Shown here: in pieces, positions 1-13,400 of the stretch | Numbering within the stretch: position 1 is the first letter of the stretch | How the letters are laid out: each line of letters starts with the position of its first letter | Source of the DNA: Ophiodon elongatus | Lineage: Eukaryota; Chordata; Actinopteri; Perciformes; Hexagrammidae | NCBI GenBank assembly: GCA_016806645.1 | Contig: JACSYO010000530.1 | Span: 587,501 to 651,500 of the forward strand | Direction of reading: 5' to 3' | Length of the DNA: 64,000 nt | Made by a program: the position numbers and the translations under genes | Notes under the pieces: generated by a model | What the model saw: only the letters and a program-made list of their open reading frames with translations | Databases searched by the model: none | What the model was told of the DNA's origin: nothing

Positions 1-339
1 CTTCTTCCGGTTCTATAGTTGCCGCTGCGATTTGATGTCGTTGCCCTCTCATGTGTTGCTGGATGCTGCGTTTTGACCCTGTCTCGCCTCCCTCGTAAAA
101 AAAGAGGTTTTAATCTCAATGTGACTTCCTGGTTTAATGGATGTTACACACGGAGAAGCAGAGACACTGAGGCTCTTCAGTCAGGCTGCTATCTCTGCTC
201 CCACTTTGATTGGGCAATAAACCAACAAGGGTCAATGTGGGCCTGGAGATAGCAACCTGGCAGAAGCTAAAGAAGCCCGGCATGACGTCACGTTGCCATG
301 TACAAACACTGATGCTTTTTCTGTGAGATCAGGTTGCCA

Positions 340-590
340 AAGTCATTATGGTTCCTCCTCTGGGGAAAATGAATCTTTGCACCAAGCTTCAAGGCAATCC
401 ATCCAATAGTTGCTCAGACTAAAAAAAACTAAAATGTCAAACTCATGGTGGCACTAAAAGTCAGAAGGCCGCCACAGTCGGTACGATTCATCCTCTGGGG
501 AACACGAATGTGTGAACAATATTTTATGACAATCCAATCCTATGGCTGTTGAGCTATTTCAGTCTGGACCAAAGTGGTGTAGGCTATCAG
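340..590. repeat. Dispersed repeat family A, fragment 1
   Basis: Contains caatccatccaatagttg, cctctggggaacacgaatgt and ctatttcagtctggaccaaa, all hallmarks of an abundant percomorph repeat. Related fragments are at 17565, 21530, 46680 and 60620. Confidence 0.65.
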
Positions 591-3339
591 ACAGACCGTG
601 TGCTCAACAAGAGAAGGACCACTGCAGCGTTGCACCTGTCTCATGCGACCGGAGTACCGTTGCCATGTAAACATCCACTGATCGGACAAACAATGGAAAC
701 ACAATGGAACCATGAATTGCAGAGACAGGGACGTAAATGGGGTCTCATCATACCCAACGTGGACCGACTCTTTGTATGTCAGCGCCGCATTGTTTGGTGG
801 GAAATGCTCTCTGATTACAAAGTCCTCCACCCGAACCAAAGCACTCAGAGACAGACTAACGTGTCCTTCCCCCAATGCCGGGTTTCTGTCCAGAATCACA
901 TCTCTGTGCCGGACGGCGGCGTGGTCACATTGAACCCAGCTCCAGGGCATTCTGTTAGTCATCCGATATGCTCGCGACCCCGTGACAGACAGCACCGTGA
1001 CCCAAACCCACCCAGGCCGCCGAAGCAATGAGAGTCCTGTTTGAGGGGAAAACGTCACCTGGAGCTGAGGGGAAAACAGCAGCGACCACAAGGCTTCTAA
1101 TATTTGATTGCTAGAGTGCGTTATAGCAAGTGGACAGCAGGTCTCATGCACGCACCTTTGATCCACTGGGCTGGACTTTACCTCTGAGATGTCTGGGGTC
1201 AGTTCTCTGCTCTGTGTAACATAAAGCCACAGCCAAACCAACAGGCTGGAAACAGACGGAACCCTGTTTTTAGTTTTTGTTTTTTTTCACTCGTTCACAC
1301 TTAAAATCCCATTTCCCAGGGACACTTTCCCATCTCTCTACGCTTTCAATGGTGAAATAAAAGCAAAAAAAAATAATTAAAATGTAGTTGTTTTTTTAAA
1401 TTCAGAATTGCAATCCGGACACTCTCATTCGCTTGTGGCTCATTTAACAACGAGAATATTGTTTGTTACTGTCTGCAAATCAGGTGAGATGGGGTTCACA
1501 CAGAGCTCTCGTCATGGCCATAGGAAGATGTGATTGATCAAAATGAAAGTCCGGAGTGAAGACACAACAAAAACCTCCAGAATATTTCAGGTGTCACGGC
1601 TTCACGTCTTGGTTTCTGAGTGCAGTGACCATTTGACCACATATTTGCATTTTTCTCATATCGTCCTTTTGTTTCGGAGTCATGCTGTTTTATAATAGTT
1701 CTTCATATATTACCATCCTATCCCATTGTGTTTCCTAAATATATTTGGAAATATTCACCTCTGAATTTTTACAAATGAAATGTTAGATTTACTCTTCACT
1801 GGGAATCAGCTGATGAAAACAGTTGTTTAAAGTCTGAGAAAATAACAGAAAGCTTCCATTAATACTGTGGCATTGGATTTCAAAGACGTCATTTACTGTG
1901 AGAGGCATGGAGGGTCTAATGAAGAGATGCTTTTGTATTATGGGAAATGTAGGATCCAGTGTATCTCGGCCTCTGCTGCTTTCATCTTATATCATTCTTT
2001 TGATTAAATGTGTTTCTCAAAACTCCACTAAGTTGATGAAAAAGCAATACTAAATTGCCGGAGAACCCATTTCTATAACTGATGATGTTTTGAATATTCA
2101 CATACAGTTTGGTAAAAGAAAAAAAAAGAAAAAGGGATTTGTATGTGGTTAAAGGAATTGTACTTTAAGTGTATGTACATATTCCACCACCATAAACACT
2201 CACAATGGAACAGATGGGCCACGATGACTGTAAACATGTCTGATTACTGGTCGGGGCGCTCACAGATGCAGTTATTTACATTTCACTGAAATCCTCTGAG
2301 CTGCCCCCTTCTGGTCTCTCTGAACATTGTAACTCTGTGATGCAGCTGAAGGACAGCGGGGCTCTGGACCGGCGACTTAATGCTGGTGTGTTCTTTAGTT
2401 TTTATACCGGAGACAATTCACGGGAGGCTGATTTCACCTTTATTACTTTGGATTAGCGGGCTAAATTTTATTTTAACTGGCAACAATGCACATTTTCAAT
2501 TCAACTAGTTGAAATCTGAATTAAGTCGCTCTAAAATGAACCTTTCCTGCAGGTCCACACTAAATGCTGTAAATCCAGTTGAGGATGATTTACCGTTGAG
2601 CTCCTCTTCAGAAGACCTGATCCTGTGCCACAGTTCACCATACATAATCCGCAGAGAATTCTTCTTAAAACAAAGAAGTGTGTTCAAAATAAACTACAAT
2701 AAAACTCGACTTAGGAAAGAATGAATTGGCCAGAATATGATTACTTTGTAAAAAAAAAAAAAAAAGAAAAGAAAAAAAAAGAAGCAATGGGATGAATCGA
2801 AACTTCTGCGTCTGAGAAGTTTATGTCTGTTTTTGTCTGTTTGTTGGAACTACTAACAACTTGTAGACATCTGAAATGAGCAACAAGGGGCAACATCCAG
2901 ACCAAGCCAAGAAGGTTGGAAACCACCGGCTTCACCTTTAACATTGTTTAGCATTGTGTTTTATGAATCTGAAAAGTAACTGGCAACTAAAGCTGTCCAT
3001 TAAATGCAGTGGAATAAGAAGTCTGATCCTCCTTTCGGAGACGTAGAGGAAAGAAGTATTAAGTGGCATCAAATAGAAGCTCCAAACTGTATTTCATTAC
3101 CACACTTGAGTAAATGTAATCTCACCGTCTCATGGCCATGTGATGCAAGAGCGTCGATACAGTTTGTTATATACTGTGATTGTGCAGCTTTATTATGAAA
3201 TCTGAAACAATTGACTGACAAAAATCAGAATTTTAATATGAATTTACAACATTAGTAGCTTCAAATCTCTGCCGGAGGTAGGGTAGATATCTAATGTTTC
3301 ATAATAATAAATAATAATAATAATAATAAACGCAGGAGC
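586..3339. other. Region downstream of map7d1, no gene seen
   Basis: Contains a 233-codon minus-strand frame (540-1241) overlapping a 160-codon plus-strand frame. I recognise neither, and family A repeat text lies at the edge. The rest is AT-rich with a short A-run at 2750-2765. No splice-bounded exon was found. Confidence 0.5.
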
Positions 3340-3358
3340 CCAGTCCCTTTCATAAAGC

Positions 3359-3364
3359 TTTATT
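3359..3364 (-). terminator. map7d1: map7d1 poly(A) signal AATAAA
   Basis: Minus-strand AATAAAGCTTT about 580 nt after the stop codon; the first canonical hexamer found downstream. Confidence 0.55.
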
Positions 3365-3489
3365 TCACAGATCCCCTGTAACAGGAGGCCTAGGCAGCCA
3401 GCCTCATCATACATTTACATACACTGTCTGTGGCCGGTCCTTACAACGCTCCCCATGTTAAATAACTCAATAATTCAAGACGAAAACAA

Positions 3490-3518
3490 CACAAACACAC
3501 ACGCACACGCACACACAC

Positions 3519-3552
<34 letters not shown>
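3490..3552. repeat. (CA)n microsatellite with CG interruptions
   Basis: About 30 dinucleotides with several acgc interruptions, inside the inferred map7d1 3' UTR, where the transcript reads GU. Confidence 0.95.
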
Positions 3553-3554
<2 letters not shown>

Positions 3555-3945
3555 TTCAACTTAAGATAACAATAACGATATCGCAACGACGGTAATAAGA
3601 ACAACCATTGTCAAATATTATGTATTTTTCTAAAATGTGTTACACAGTCAGTCATGTTTAAGGTGCACCATTAAAATCTGCATGTGACATTTGAATAAAA
3701 CTCGACAGATGTGGCACCAGGACACGCGGTGGAGACAGAGAATACTTTGTTGCTGCACGTTTGTATATTTTTCGGATGAGAGCTCCTCCTCCTCGTCCTC
3801 CTGCGACAGACTGTGTGATGGGAATTCGGCGCAGTTCATTGTTTGTTTTGGCACACGATTTTTCATAAGCCGCTGCGGTGGGGCATGAATCTCATAGCTC
3901 GGGCGGAGACATAAGGCGCGCGTCTCCATGGAGATGTGCGGGGAC

Positions 3946-3956
3946 TCACAGGACCT
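3946..3956 (-). CDS. map7d1: map7d1 last coding exon (11 nt of coding sequence)
   Basis: Acceptor TTCTGCCTGCAG is followed by AGGTCCTGTGA. Joined in phase 1 to exon 16 this gives Glu-Val-Leu-stop, so the protein ends HVAEVL. Human MAP7D1 ends VTEVL and human MAP7 ends AEVI, which strongly supports this junction. The rest of the exon is 3' UTR. Confidence 0.75.
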
Positions 3957-6900
3957 CTGCAGGCAGAAGAACAACAGGGTGAGAGACGGAGGGACTCTAC
4001 ACTTGAAGGAGAAGTTCTGAAGGGGAGCCCTAGATGCGACACCGCCCGTCTAACCTTTGACCAAATTCAGGAAGGCTGACAGACTGACGTGCTTTACTTA
4101 CTTACTTTGGGTTCAGGACCCTCAAAGCGGTCCCTAAGATTAATAGATGGGGCCACAGATGTCACAGATTTATTTTTGACACACAATTTAATTAAATAAT
4201 TAAATATTTTAGATTTGTCTCTCATTTCTGCCATTGATGTATCTCCTATAAAAATCTAAATATGTTTATCTGTTTAGGCTGGATGAACTCAAAAGTCCTT
4301 AAACTGTGATTAGGCTCATCATAAGGAACCTTGATATTGGGTTGGAGGTCTACATCAGTCTCTTATGGACCTCAGGACTCATTAATTCCAGAGAAATTTG
4401 AACATTTATCCTCCTTTAAAGTCTGAGGTTTAAACTCTGCCCCCCCTCCCCAAGCATGAAGCATAAAGCATAAAGCATAAAGCAAGCTGAATGCACTGTG
4501 TAATGTGTGTAAGACTCTGCTTGCGTGATCACAGTCTCATCCGGTGTCTCTTCACTGCACCTGCGACATGCTGAGGCTTCATGGGGCCCGTTTTCATCAG
4601 GAAGGGCTCCCCGCCCTCGAACGGCAGGATGGGCTCGCCCACCAGCCCGCCCTGAGGCGGCGCCGGGTTCCCGCCGCTGTTCAGCTGGATGATCTCCTGG
4701 AAGTCGGCCGCCCTCCCGTTGGCCGAGACGCCGTTCTGGTGAGCGGCGGGCTGCACGCCGTTCACAACGGGACCGGGCGCGGTCGCGGCGGGACCCTGCG
4801 GGTTTCCGGCCGCTGCGGGGGGGGGGGGAGGAGATCACGTTCGTGAGCGGGTGAATAAATAAATGAGAGTGGATTTCCGATATGGCACGGCACGACTGTG
4901 ACACTTACCCTTACTGAGCTCCGCGTCCTTGCCGTTGACCTGCGGAGAAGCTTTGACATCCTTCTGGGATGATGAGTGAGAACAAAAAGACTTTTTGTTA
5001 TTTAAAAAAAAACACATCGAGGAAGTTCAGATTTCTTTCACGCTCGTTTTAAAGGGAATCACACGAACCTTTTCTCCGGCGTCGCTCTTCCGAGTCCTCT
5101 TCATGATCTCCTCAAGGCGCTGTGCAGATCAGACACAGAGATCAGTTAGTTAGATGTGGGTTGTACTCGGATGAATTCCAGTGTGAACTCTCTGAACTGT
5201 GAAGTTGATGTCCCCCCCCCTCCTCACCTTCTTCCTCTCCAGCCGCTCCTGCTCCTCCTTCTGGAAGTGTTTCTCCCTCTCCAGGCGCTGACGCTCGGCC
5301 TCCTCGCGAGCTTTGGTGTCAGCCTCCTCCCTCTAGGAGAAAAAGAAAAAAAGACAACAAAAACTTGAGTGTGAAGCTGACGGAAATAACACTTCGATAC
5401 AGAGGATCTACTCGCTAATGCAAAATGTCTCACGCGCAGCCACAAAAAGACGAGAAGCAGCAGGAAGTCAGCCGCATTGAATTGACGCCACTTTATGTAA
5501 ATGTCCTGTCACACGCGTCAGATGCTCTGGTGTTGATTCCCTCAGAGAGTCACAGCTGAATATGGAAATGACTCAATGGTGCAAATGTACCCAAAAGTCC
5601 TATTTCCGTCCCCCTACTTTCTCGTGCAGCAAGAAAAAATAAATGTGAGTAACTAAAACTGCGTTTCATAGCTTCTATTTCATTTTTCTTTCTGTGGTTT
5701 GTGGTGAGAGACGTAAATAGAGCACCAATGTGGTCCACTGCATTCGTTGTCGTGTATTTGCATGTTTTTCTCGAGAGACATAAACAAGTACAGATTGTCC
5801 AAACACTTTTTCCCTGCAGGGACGATAAAGTCTATCCGTCTACATAATCGACATTTATGTGTAAATGAGTGTAAATAAATAACATTCACATAGTTCTTCT
5901 TTTGTCTGGTTGTTTGCTGATAATATTTGAACGCAGGACTTTTACTTGCGGTGGGGTATTTTCCGACCTGGACCTTATTTTCCCATGTTGTCGTGTCTAA
6001 GTGACAAACGGACATGAACTTGGTCGAGTATTGAGGCGAGACGACAGTCGCTGTAATCGCTCGGGCACTTCCACTAAAAGTGCTTGTGTTTGCTGCTGAC
6101 GAGCTCAGATTGTTATTATAAGAGTCGGACACCTTTGTGGTCAGGACCCCACAGAGAAACCAGGCCTGGTCTGCTCCGTTTGTTATTGTCTCACGCCTCA
6201 GAGAAGTCTCAATCTGAAAACCTCGCGTCGCATCCACATTGTGGAAATCATCTCAATATTCGGCCACGACGTTGAAAATATTTTCGATGACACCAAAGCC
6301 GTGCTTCCTGCACTACAACACGAGACAATCTGACAACACCGGCACTCCTCGGCCCAACTCTCACACTGGTTTCCACCGTTGTCTTCCTGGAAAAAAGTCC
6401 CATGACACGATAAGAAACAAAAGCAGTAAGGAGAAAGTGTTTTCATTTCTCTGTAGGGCCCTTTATATAATGTTGTCAGACACTTCCAATAACAATCTGA
6501 TCCAGTCAGTGGGAAAAAAAAGCACATTTAGTGGACATACATCGACAATACTGGACCAATTTCAGAAATTGTTGTCACTCCATTTGTCACTTAGACACAA
6601 AAACATGAGAAAATAGGGTCCAGGTTGAAAAACACCAAAGTTACCCTTTAAGTAAAGGATCTTATGATTTAAACACCACTGGTGTTCACGTGTGTGTGTG
6701 TGTGTGAGTGTGTGTGTGTGTGTGTGTGTCTGCGCACTGTAATGCAGAACAACTCCTGACCACCGGGGGGCAGCGCATGCACAGTCTGTTCTGCGGCCTT
6801 CAGGCCAGAGTTGATATTATATGAGCAACTCCATTGCTTGCTTCACTGGGTATTGAGATTCAGCACCAACCAAATAAATGGGTTGAAGCCAGCGATGGAA

Positions 6901-7427
6901 ACAAGAGTTTTGATGATAAATCACATCAGTCGACTTTTAAAACCTTGAAATGTGTCGTTTTCACGCGTTAAACCGCGGCGCCGCCTGACTTTTTGAACCG
7001 CAGCAATTCAGCAAATTCAGCTGGGGACACAAATCATTTTTTAGTGTCCGCTGCAGAGAGAGAGCTCTTGAAAAAAGTAAGAGGCCACTCTGGTCTGGAG
7101 CCGTCAGGGTGGAACAATGGCTTCGATTGAAGGGGAAGGAGGGGAGCGGAGCGTGGCCGAGTGCTTCAGGCGAGGCCTACACTGACGCTGCTTATCCGAC
7201 TGTCAGCCCACTGCAGGGCCAAGTGTACGAGACGGAGGCAACACAGGCCTGTCACTATCTCCTCCATCACAATGGCTCCCCTTCAGCCTCCGCTCATCAC
7301 CAAAATGGAGGTCACCAGCTGGCATCTGCCCGGACCAGACGAGGGGCCTCTGAGTAACCGGGCGCCCGAATTGTCCGTGACAGCAGCACGTATTCTCCTC
7401 CTTTAATCTGCCCAGATGCCAGACAGA

Positions 7428-7462
<35 letters not shown>

Positions 7463-10400
7463 TCAGTCAGTCAGTCAGTCAGTCAGTCAGGGGGTGAGTG
7501 AGCCCGATGTTTGGGCTCACGTACAGTATCACCCCCCAAGCCCCCCCACACCCACAGCTCAGGCATCCTCGTATGCATTAATCTGCCCAGATGGTAAATG
7601 GGCTTACTGCATGGGGGGGATCAAAGAGATTCATGTTGGTTAATGGAAAATTAGAGGGGTTTCAGTGCATTCAGTATATTTAAAGTTAACCCGAACTCAT
7701 CGTGTGTCTCACTGATGAGGTGTCAGGCCTGGTTAGCTTGGGTTGAGGGTTTGATTCCCACAAGATATCGTAAAGTTGGTTCCAGGAAATGGAAGAACTA
7801 GGGACTTTAAAGTGATCTTCCACCGAAGTCATGGGGTTCTGAACACAGATAATAGAGGCTTTGTGTTTCTTATCGAGTCAAAAAGTTTCTCCGACGCTGT
7901 TCAGTAAACACAGGACGTCCCGGGTGGAGCTGCGAGCCGAACTGCTGACGCCTGCTCAGCTTGTTTCTCTGATAACTTAAGATCCAGACGTCCGACGACA
8001 AAAATCCGTCCTCTGGTTAAAACATACAGCTTAAAAGGACCAAGATCTAAAAAGTGTGTCATAAAAATGTGGCTTCAAACTGTATGAAAAGTCAATTTAT
8101 GACAGCTTCTGGCACACCACCACATTGCTGGAGGGTATGACACGATTGACATGTGATCAAATTAAAAGGTTCGCTACCTTGATGGAAACATTTGGGATAA
8201 TGTAAGTACACAACACAACTAAATATATGACGTAGGTCTAGTCGTTTTTAGAATTTTTTGCACGGAAAAGTTACATATTATACCTTTAAATGCAGGTACA
8301 GGTACATATTTTATTATTATTTAGGCTGTAAGAAGTCAGTTTTTAGTGCTTGTGAGATGGAGAGAAGTCTGCGGTATGTTTCCTGGCCACTGACCTGTTT
8401 CTGCAGCCTCTCGTTCTCCTCCTGCTCGGCCACAGCTTTCTCCTGCGCCTCCTTCTCCTCCTCAACTTGCTGGGCTTCGTCCCGGAGACGCTGCTGCTCA
8501 GCCATGAATCGGGCCTCCTCCTCCCTGCGCTTCCTCTCCTCCACCTCCCGGGCCATCGCCTCCTCCCGGAGGATCCTGAGGAGACGTGTCCGTGTTACAT
8601 ACATGTTATGTATCCGGACAAAGATCAGCAGACTGAGGGGTTATGAACATTCAGTTTCTCCCATATTTCTCAGAAGTCGTTCTTCGGTACATGAGGTAAA
8701 ACAAGCGTACAGTCATCTGACTGAGGTGTGACACATACGGCTGCAGGCCTGAGGCCACTAAACTGATTAACACCAAGAATATCCTTCTTTTAAATTAAAT
8801 AGAACTTTTAAACCAAACACAACGCTTTCATTTATTTATTTTTGTATCTAAAAATGTTGTCATAAATACAGAAATTATACTATTATACATATAACGAAGA
8901 GAGTTTTCTTTAGGAGGAGGTCGGCTGAACATGAACAAAAGGTACAATTGTCTCGAAAATAATAAATGAAGTCTAAAGTAATGAGTTGTGAGCGTTCATT
9001 TTATTTAGTTTATTTGTTTCATTTGTTTATTAATTTATTTAGGTTAAAATGGAGCAATTCTTTCACGGAAGTTCCTTTTTTTTCCTGCAATCGCTGCCAA
9101 ATTACATAGAAATATTTAGGAATTTAAGAACAAAAATAAATTCGCCACCAAATCGTCAATTTCTTTTGTCAGAAAAAAATCATGTAGCAAGGTAACTCCT
9201 AACCTCCCAATGTGACGCAATGCAATGCAAGTTTAGAAGGTGTTTTTCTTATTTTTTTATTGCAGGACTGTTGTGTTGAGTTACGTCATGTTGGAAGGTG
9301 TTTGTGTAGTTTGAACGTTCTGTCTCCAGATGACATTTCCCTTCGCAGCCTCCCTGAGTCAGAACGCCACTGACCTGTTCCTCTGCTCCTGCTCCAGACG
9401 CTCCTGCTCCTCTCTGTCCCGCTGCTCCCGGGCTTGCCTGCGTTTCTCTGCCAGGACGCGAGCAGCCTCCTCGGGGTTGTTGGTGCCTGCTGACGGCCTG
9501 CCGGCCGGTGCCGCCGGACCGGTGGTGGTGGTGGTGGTGGAGGAGGGAGCAGCTGCGGCGGCGGTGGTGGTGGCGGGTGCAGCAGAAGGAGCAGGATTAC
9601 CTCTGGCGGGTGCAGCAGAAGGAGCAGGATTACCTCTGGCGGGTGCAGCGGGAGGAGCAGCCGAGGCAGCCGGCTCTACGTTTGGAGCAGCTGGAGTAGC
9701 TGGAGTAGCTGGAGTAGCTGGAGTGGCCTCTGATGCCACCGCCAGGCTGATGGAAGGAGGTGTGACCGGTGCAGAGGACACCACGATGGCAGGAAGACTG
9801 CCGGAGTCTATGAGAGGGAAGACGAGGAGAAGGGCAGCTGGTGATCACGTTTCTAAAAACACAATATAGTCAGGAAGCAGACATTTAAAGCATCGGGAGA
9901 ATGAGATGACGGGAACTTCGCCAGAAACTGACAGATGGTACATTTTTTTTAACTATTTATTATGTAGCTTTGATTCAACATTGAATTTTCATTTTAAATA
10001 AAATAAAATATTTGAAAAATAATCTAAAAATAAAAGGATAAAAAAAGAGAGGATCTGCCCGTCATCACGGTGCTGGCAGTTTAGGAAATCCTGTGGAGAG
10101 TTTTTTCCGCAGTGGAAACTTCTTGCTTCTCTGCTGCGTGCAGAGATAAATATGAATACAGCAGTTCAAATATATTGGCAGGAAGAGCAGATGACTTTTC
10201 AAGATCCTACAGTCATTTTATGTTTTAACTGACTCTCACAGTAATCAATACCACCGTAGTGCCATTAATAAAAATGAAAATGTGCTCTAATTTTTGGCAT
10301 GCTGTAATATCTTTTCTGTTTTTTTTGTCAGTTCGATTTAACTGTTTTATATGGGAAAAAAAGAATTGGTCAATATCAGGGAACGGAGTAGTTACCTGCT

Positions 10401-13400
10401 TGATAATAATCCAGAAATAAATTGGGATTTATAATAATGATATTAAAACACAGTTTTTGTTTCTGGGAACTCGCTATAAAACTGAACCTGAATGATGATG
10501 ATGATCACGACCGCACGTCTGCCTGTATTGTGACTTAAAAAGTGGAGCTCCAGGTGACGTATGCAGATATTGCCCATAGTATCCTGCTCTTGTGAGGATA
10601 CACTGGGATACACTGGGGGAGGACTGGTGTGAGTGGACGTTAACAGCCTAGAGAGAAGTCTAATTGATCTGTGTGAATAGTTTTCAGTGTCTCGAACAAG
10701 GCTATCGATTCTCCATAGAAACCTTGTGGACTAATTAAAAGGCCAGAGCTGGTAAATATGTGGCACACAAACTCTGCAATAATCACGCGAATGTCTGCCA
10801 AAACCTTTGAGGTCACCTTGAAGCCTGGATATGGTCTCCATGGTAACCACACTTACTCTTTTTCTCCTCTAGAGCGTCGGGCTGCTGGGGTTCGGGGCGC
10901 GTTTCCACAGCGACCGCGGCGACCGTCTGTTGCTGCACCCTGGCGGGCGTCTGGGCTCGTTTGGGTCGGGCCTTGGTGCCGGGGGGAGGCGTCTTCTTGC
11001 CCACCGGGGTCCTGGAGGCCACCGCCGGCACCAGGGGGGACAGGGGCCGACTTTTGGGGGCAGCCGGTGACGGAGGTCTGTTTCGGGGCTTCGTGGTGCT
11101 GATGAGAAGAGAGGAGGTGGAGAAGGAGGTGAAACATGAGTCAAAGAGAGAGAGATGGGGTTTAATAACAGCGTAGAGAAAGGTAATGAGGTCGCCAGTG
11201 CACTGCATAAAGCTCATAACTAGGTCATGTGGAAGATATGAGTGGCTCAATCTGAAACTCCATGATTCGTTGGCTGCAGAGGAATGTAACCTGAGAGGAA
11301 GGGAGGCAGGGAGACATATTTTTTCCCCCCGTGCATCGGTCTGACACTAACAGACCCGCTGTTGGCTGACTGAACGGAGTCCAGCAGAGTCCCTTTCAGT
11401 AGTTAGATTATAGCACTTTGGACCATCTGTGGGACATTAACCTGCGCCGAGAATTAAACACCGGAACACACTAGCTCCCGCTCCCTCTCTCAGCCTCTCT
11501 CTGCTTTAACTAAGTCCACAATAAAGAATTAATTTACCATTTTTCTGGTTAAAATATGGGATACATTGGTTGCATGATACCTGGTCTCTGGCCTGGATCT
11601 CTGGGTCGTGGTGGCGGGTGATGTCGTCTGTCTCTTCTTCGGCACTTTGTCTTTTGTGTGTGAGTTCTTCTCTTTTTCATTCTCCCTCTCCTTGTCTTTC
11701 TTCTCTTTCTTCTTTTTGTCCAGCTTGAAGGAAGACGGGACACAAAAGAGCAGTTATCACCTCGGGCCGAGGCGGATATATACGCTGTGCATCAGACGAA
11801 GGCCTTTTGTGAAATGTCAGTGTGTTACGGAGGCTCCTTCAAAAACAGTCTTTAAGACCGGCATGACAGCTTATTTTCTTTGCACGTTCTATTTAGTAAT
11901 TGAATTGTAAATTAAATTACTTTTAATCAGCATTTATTGATTATTGTTCCCCACTTGGTGCAGTGCGACAAGCCGTAAACCCTTTATTGAGAAATTATCA
12001 CGGCGACGCAGAGCAATATTCTCATTAATGTTGAGTAAGTCCAATATTCACTCTCTTTTAGCTCTGTTTTTGGTCTCCACCACCTCCTGAGGGAAATATT
12101 TGTCTCTTTAGCTGCTAAATGCTCAACTGTGTTGGCCAGCTAGTCTCTACCTGTGTCTGTCTGCTGTTTGGTGCTAGTGTCCAGCATTTATTTTAAGTAC
12201 TAATTTCACTATAAACAGCTCCCATGAAAGCGGCGAGCGTGAACCGAAACAGTGAAGTTGCGTAAAACCAAAACAATGAGCTGAAAGACGCTAAAATGTT
12301 GGGTGATGATTCTCTTTGGTTTTGTCACTCCGAGCGACACCTTTCATATGAAACGCATATGACCCATTGTTTATATAAAGCATTGATTAGTGCAGGTTTA
12401 ATGTCAAAATCTAGGTTTCTGTGTCCGTCTAATAGGTTTGCTGGATCACCAGTAACGATTTCGTTGGCATGATTCAGCGTGAAGATGTTAAATGTGTCTG
12501 TTTTTTAGGGCCTGGCAGAGCCACACATGGTGCACATGAGAGGTCAACATGTTTGCCTACCGGTGTGGAGTTTCGCCGGCGTTGGCGCTGGGTGATGTCC
12601 GGCGTGCTGGCGGAGGAGACCCTCCAGCGCTCGGCGTTCTGGTGCTGGTGGTGATGGGAGCTGGCGTTCAGCGGGCTGGCGGAGACTGAACGGGAGCAGT
12701 GGTGAGAGTCTGAGTGACACACGGACATGCAGAGAGCGGCAGCAGGGCCGATTGTCAGGGGCCCCACACACACATACAGTACAAACACATACACCATGCA
12801 GAGGGATAACAAAAAGCCTCTCAGTGAGGACACAACATGCTATGAGACAATGGCTGATTATTATTGGTATCCAATAGTGCCTCTTGTAGCTTCGTCCTTT
12901 ACAGCAGCAAAGACCCCCCTTTACCCTCAGGAGTTAACTCCACAACTATTCTGATCATTGATTATGTATCAATGAATGTATAAAGAATAAAATGCCAAAT
13001 ATTTGCTGGTTCCAACGACTTAAATGCGAGAATCTGCTGGTTTTCTCTGTTTTACATTATTGTAAATTGAATATCTTTAAGTTTTGGACTCTTGCCTTTT
13101 CACCACGTTTTCACCTTTTTAGACTAAACAATAAATCGATAAACAGATATTGAAGATAATCGTAAATACCAGCTTTATCTTCAAACAAACATCACAAATA
13201 TCACCACAGAGAGAGACAGAGTAGGAGAGAGGGGGAGAGGACAAAGAGTGAAACAAGTTATCTGCAAAGCAAAAATGCCGAAGCTGATTTCAGCTTCTTC
13301 CATGGGAAGTTTTGCTGGGGATTGTTGAACTTACAAGCAATTTGAAGGCGGGATCTGGAAAACTGTGGTGGACATTTCTCGGATTTTCTTACATTTAAGT

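Larger units (their letters stand above)
3340..3945 (-). other. map7d1: map7d1 3' UTR (end approximate)
   Basis: Runs from the stop codon to a canonical AATAAA on the minus strand at 3364-3359, followed closely by an ATT-rich run. It contains a GT-repeat (the CA tract at 3490-3552 on the plus strand). The exact cleavage site is inferred. Confidence 0.6.

Noticed and set aside
3490..3552. Possible CRISPR-like array
   Set aside because: A simple dinucleotide repeat without spacers; the DNA is eukaryotic.
4529..4560. Read-through end AVKRHRMRL as the normal MAP7D1 C-terminus
   Set aside because: Splicing to 3956 recreates the conserved EVL ending; read-through is kept only as a possible intron-retention form.
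8258..8731. 157-codon plus-strand Ser/Arg/Cys-rich frame
   Set aside because: Opposite-strand shadow of map7d1 exon 12; the composition is what Glu/Arg codons give when read in reverse.
9330..9869. 179-codon plus-strand Gly/Ala/Val-rich frame
   Set aside because: Opposite-strand shadow of the repetitive map7d1 exon 11.
10758..11102. 114-codon plus-strand frame
   Set aside because: Opposite strand of map7d1 exon 10; the minus strand has matching splice phases and family similarity.
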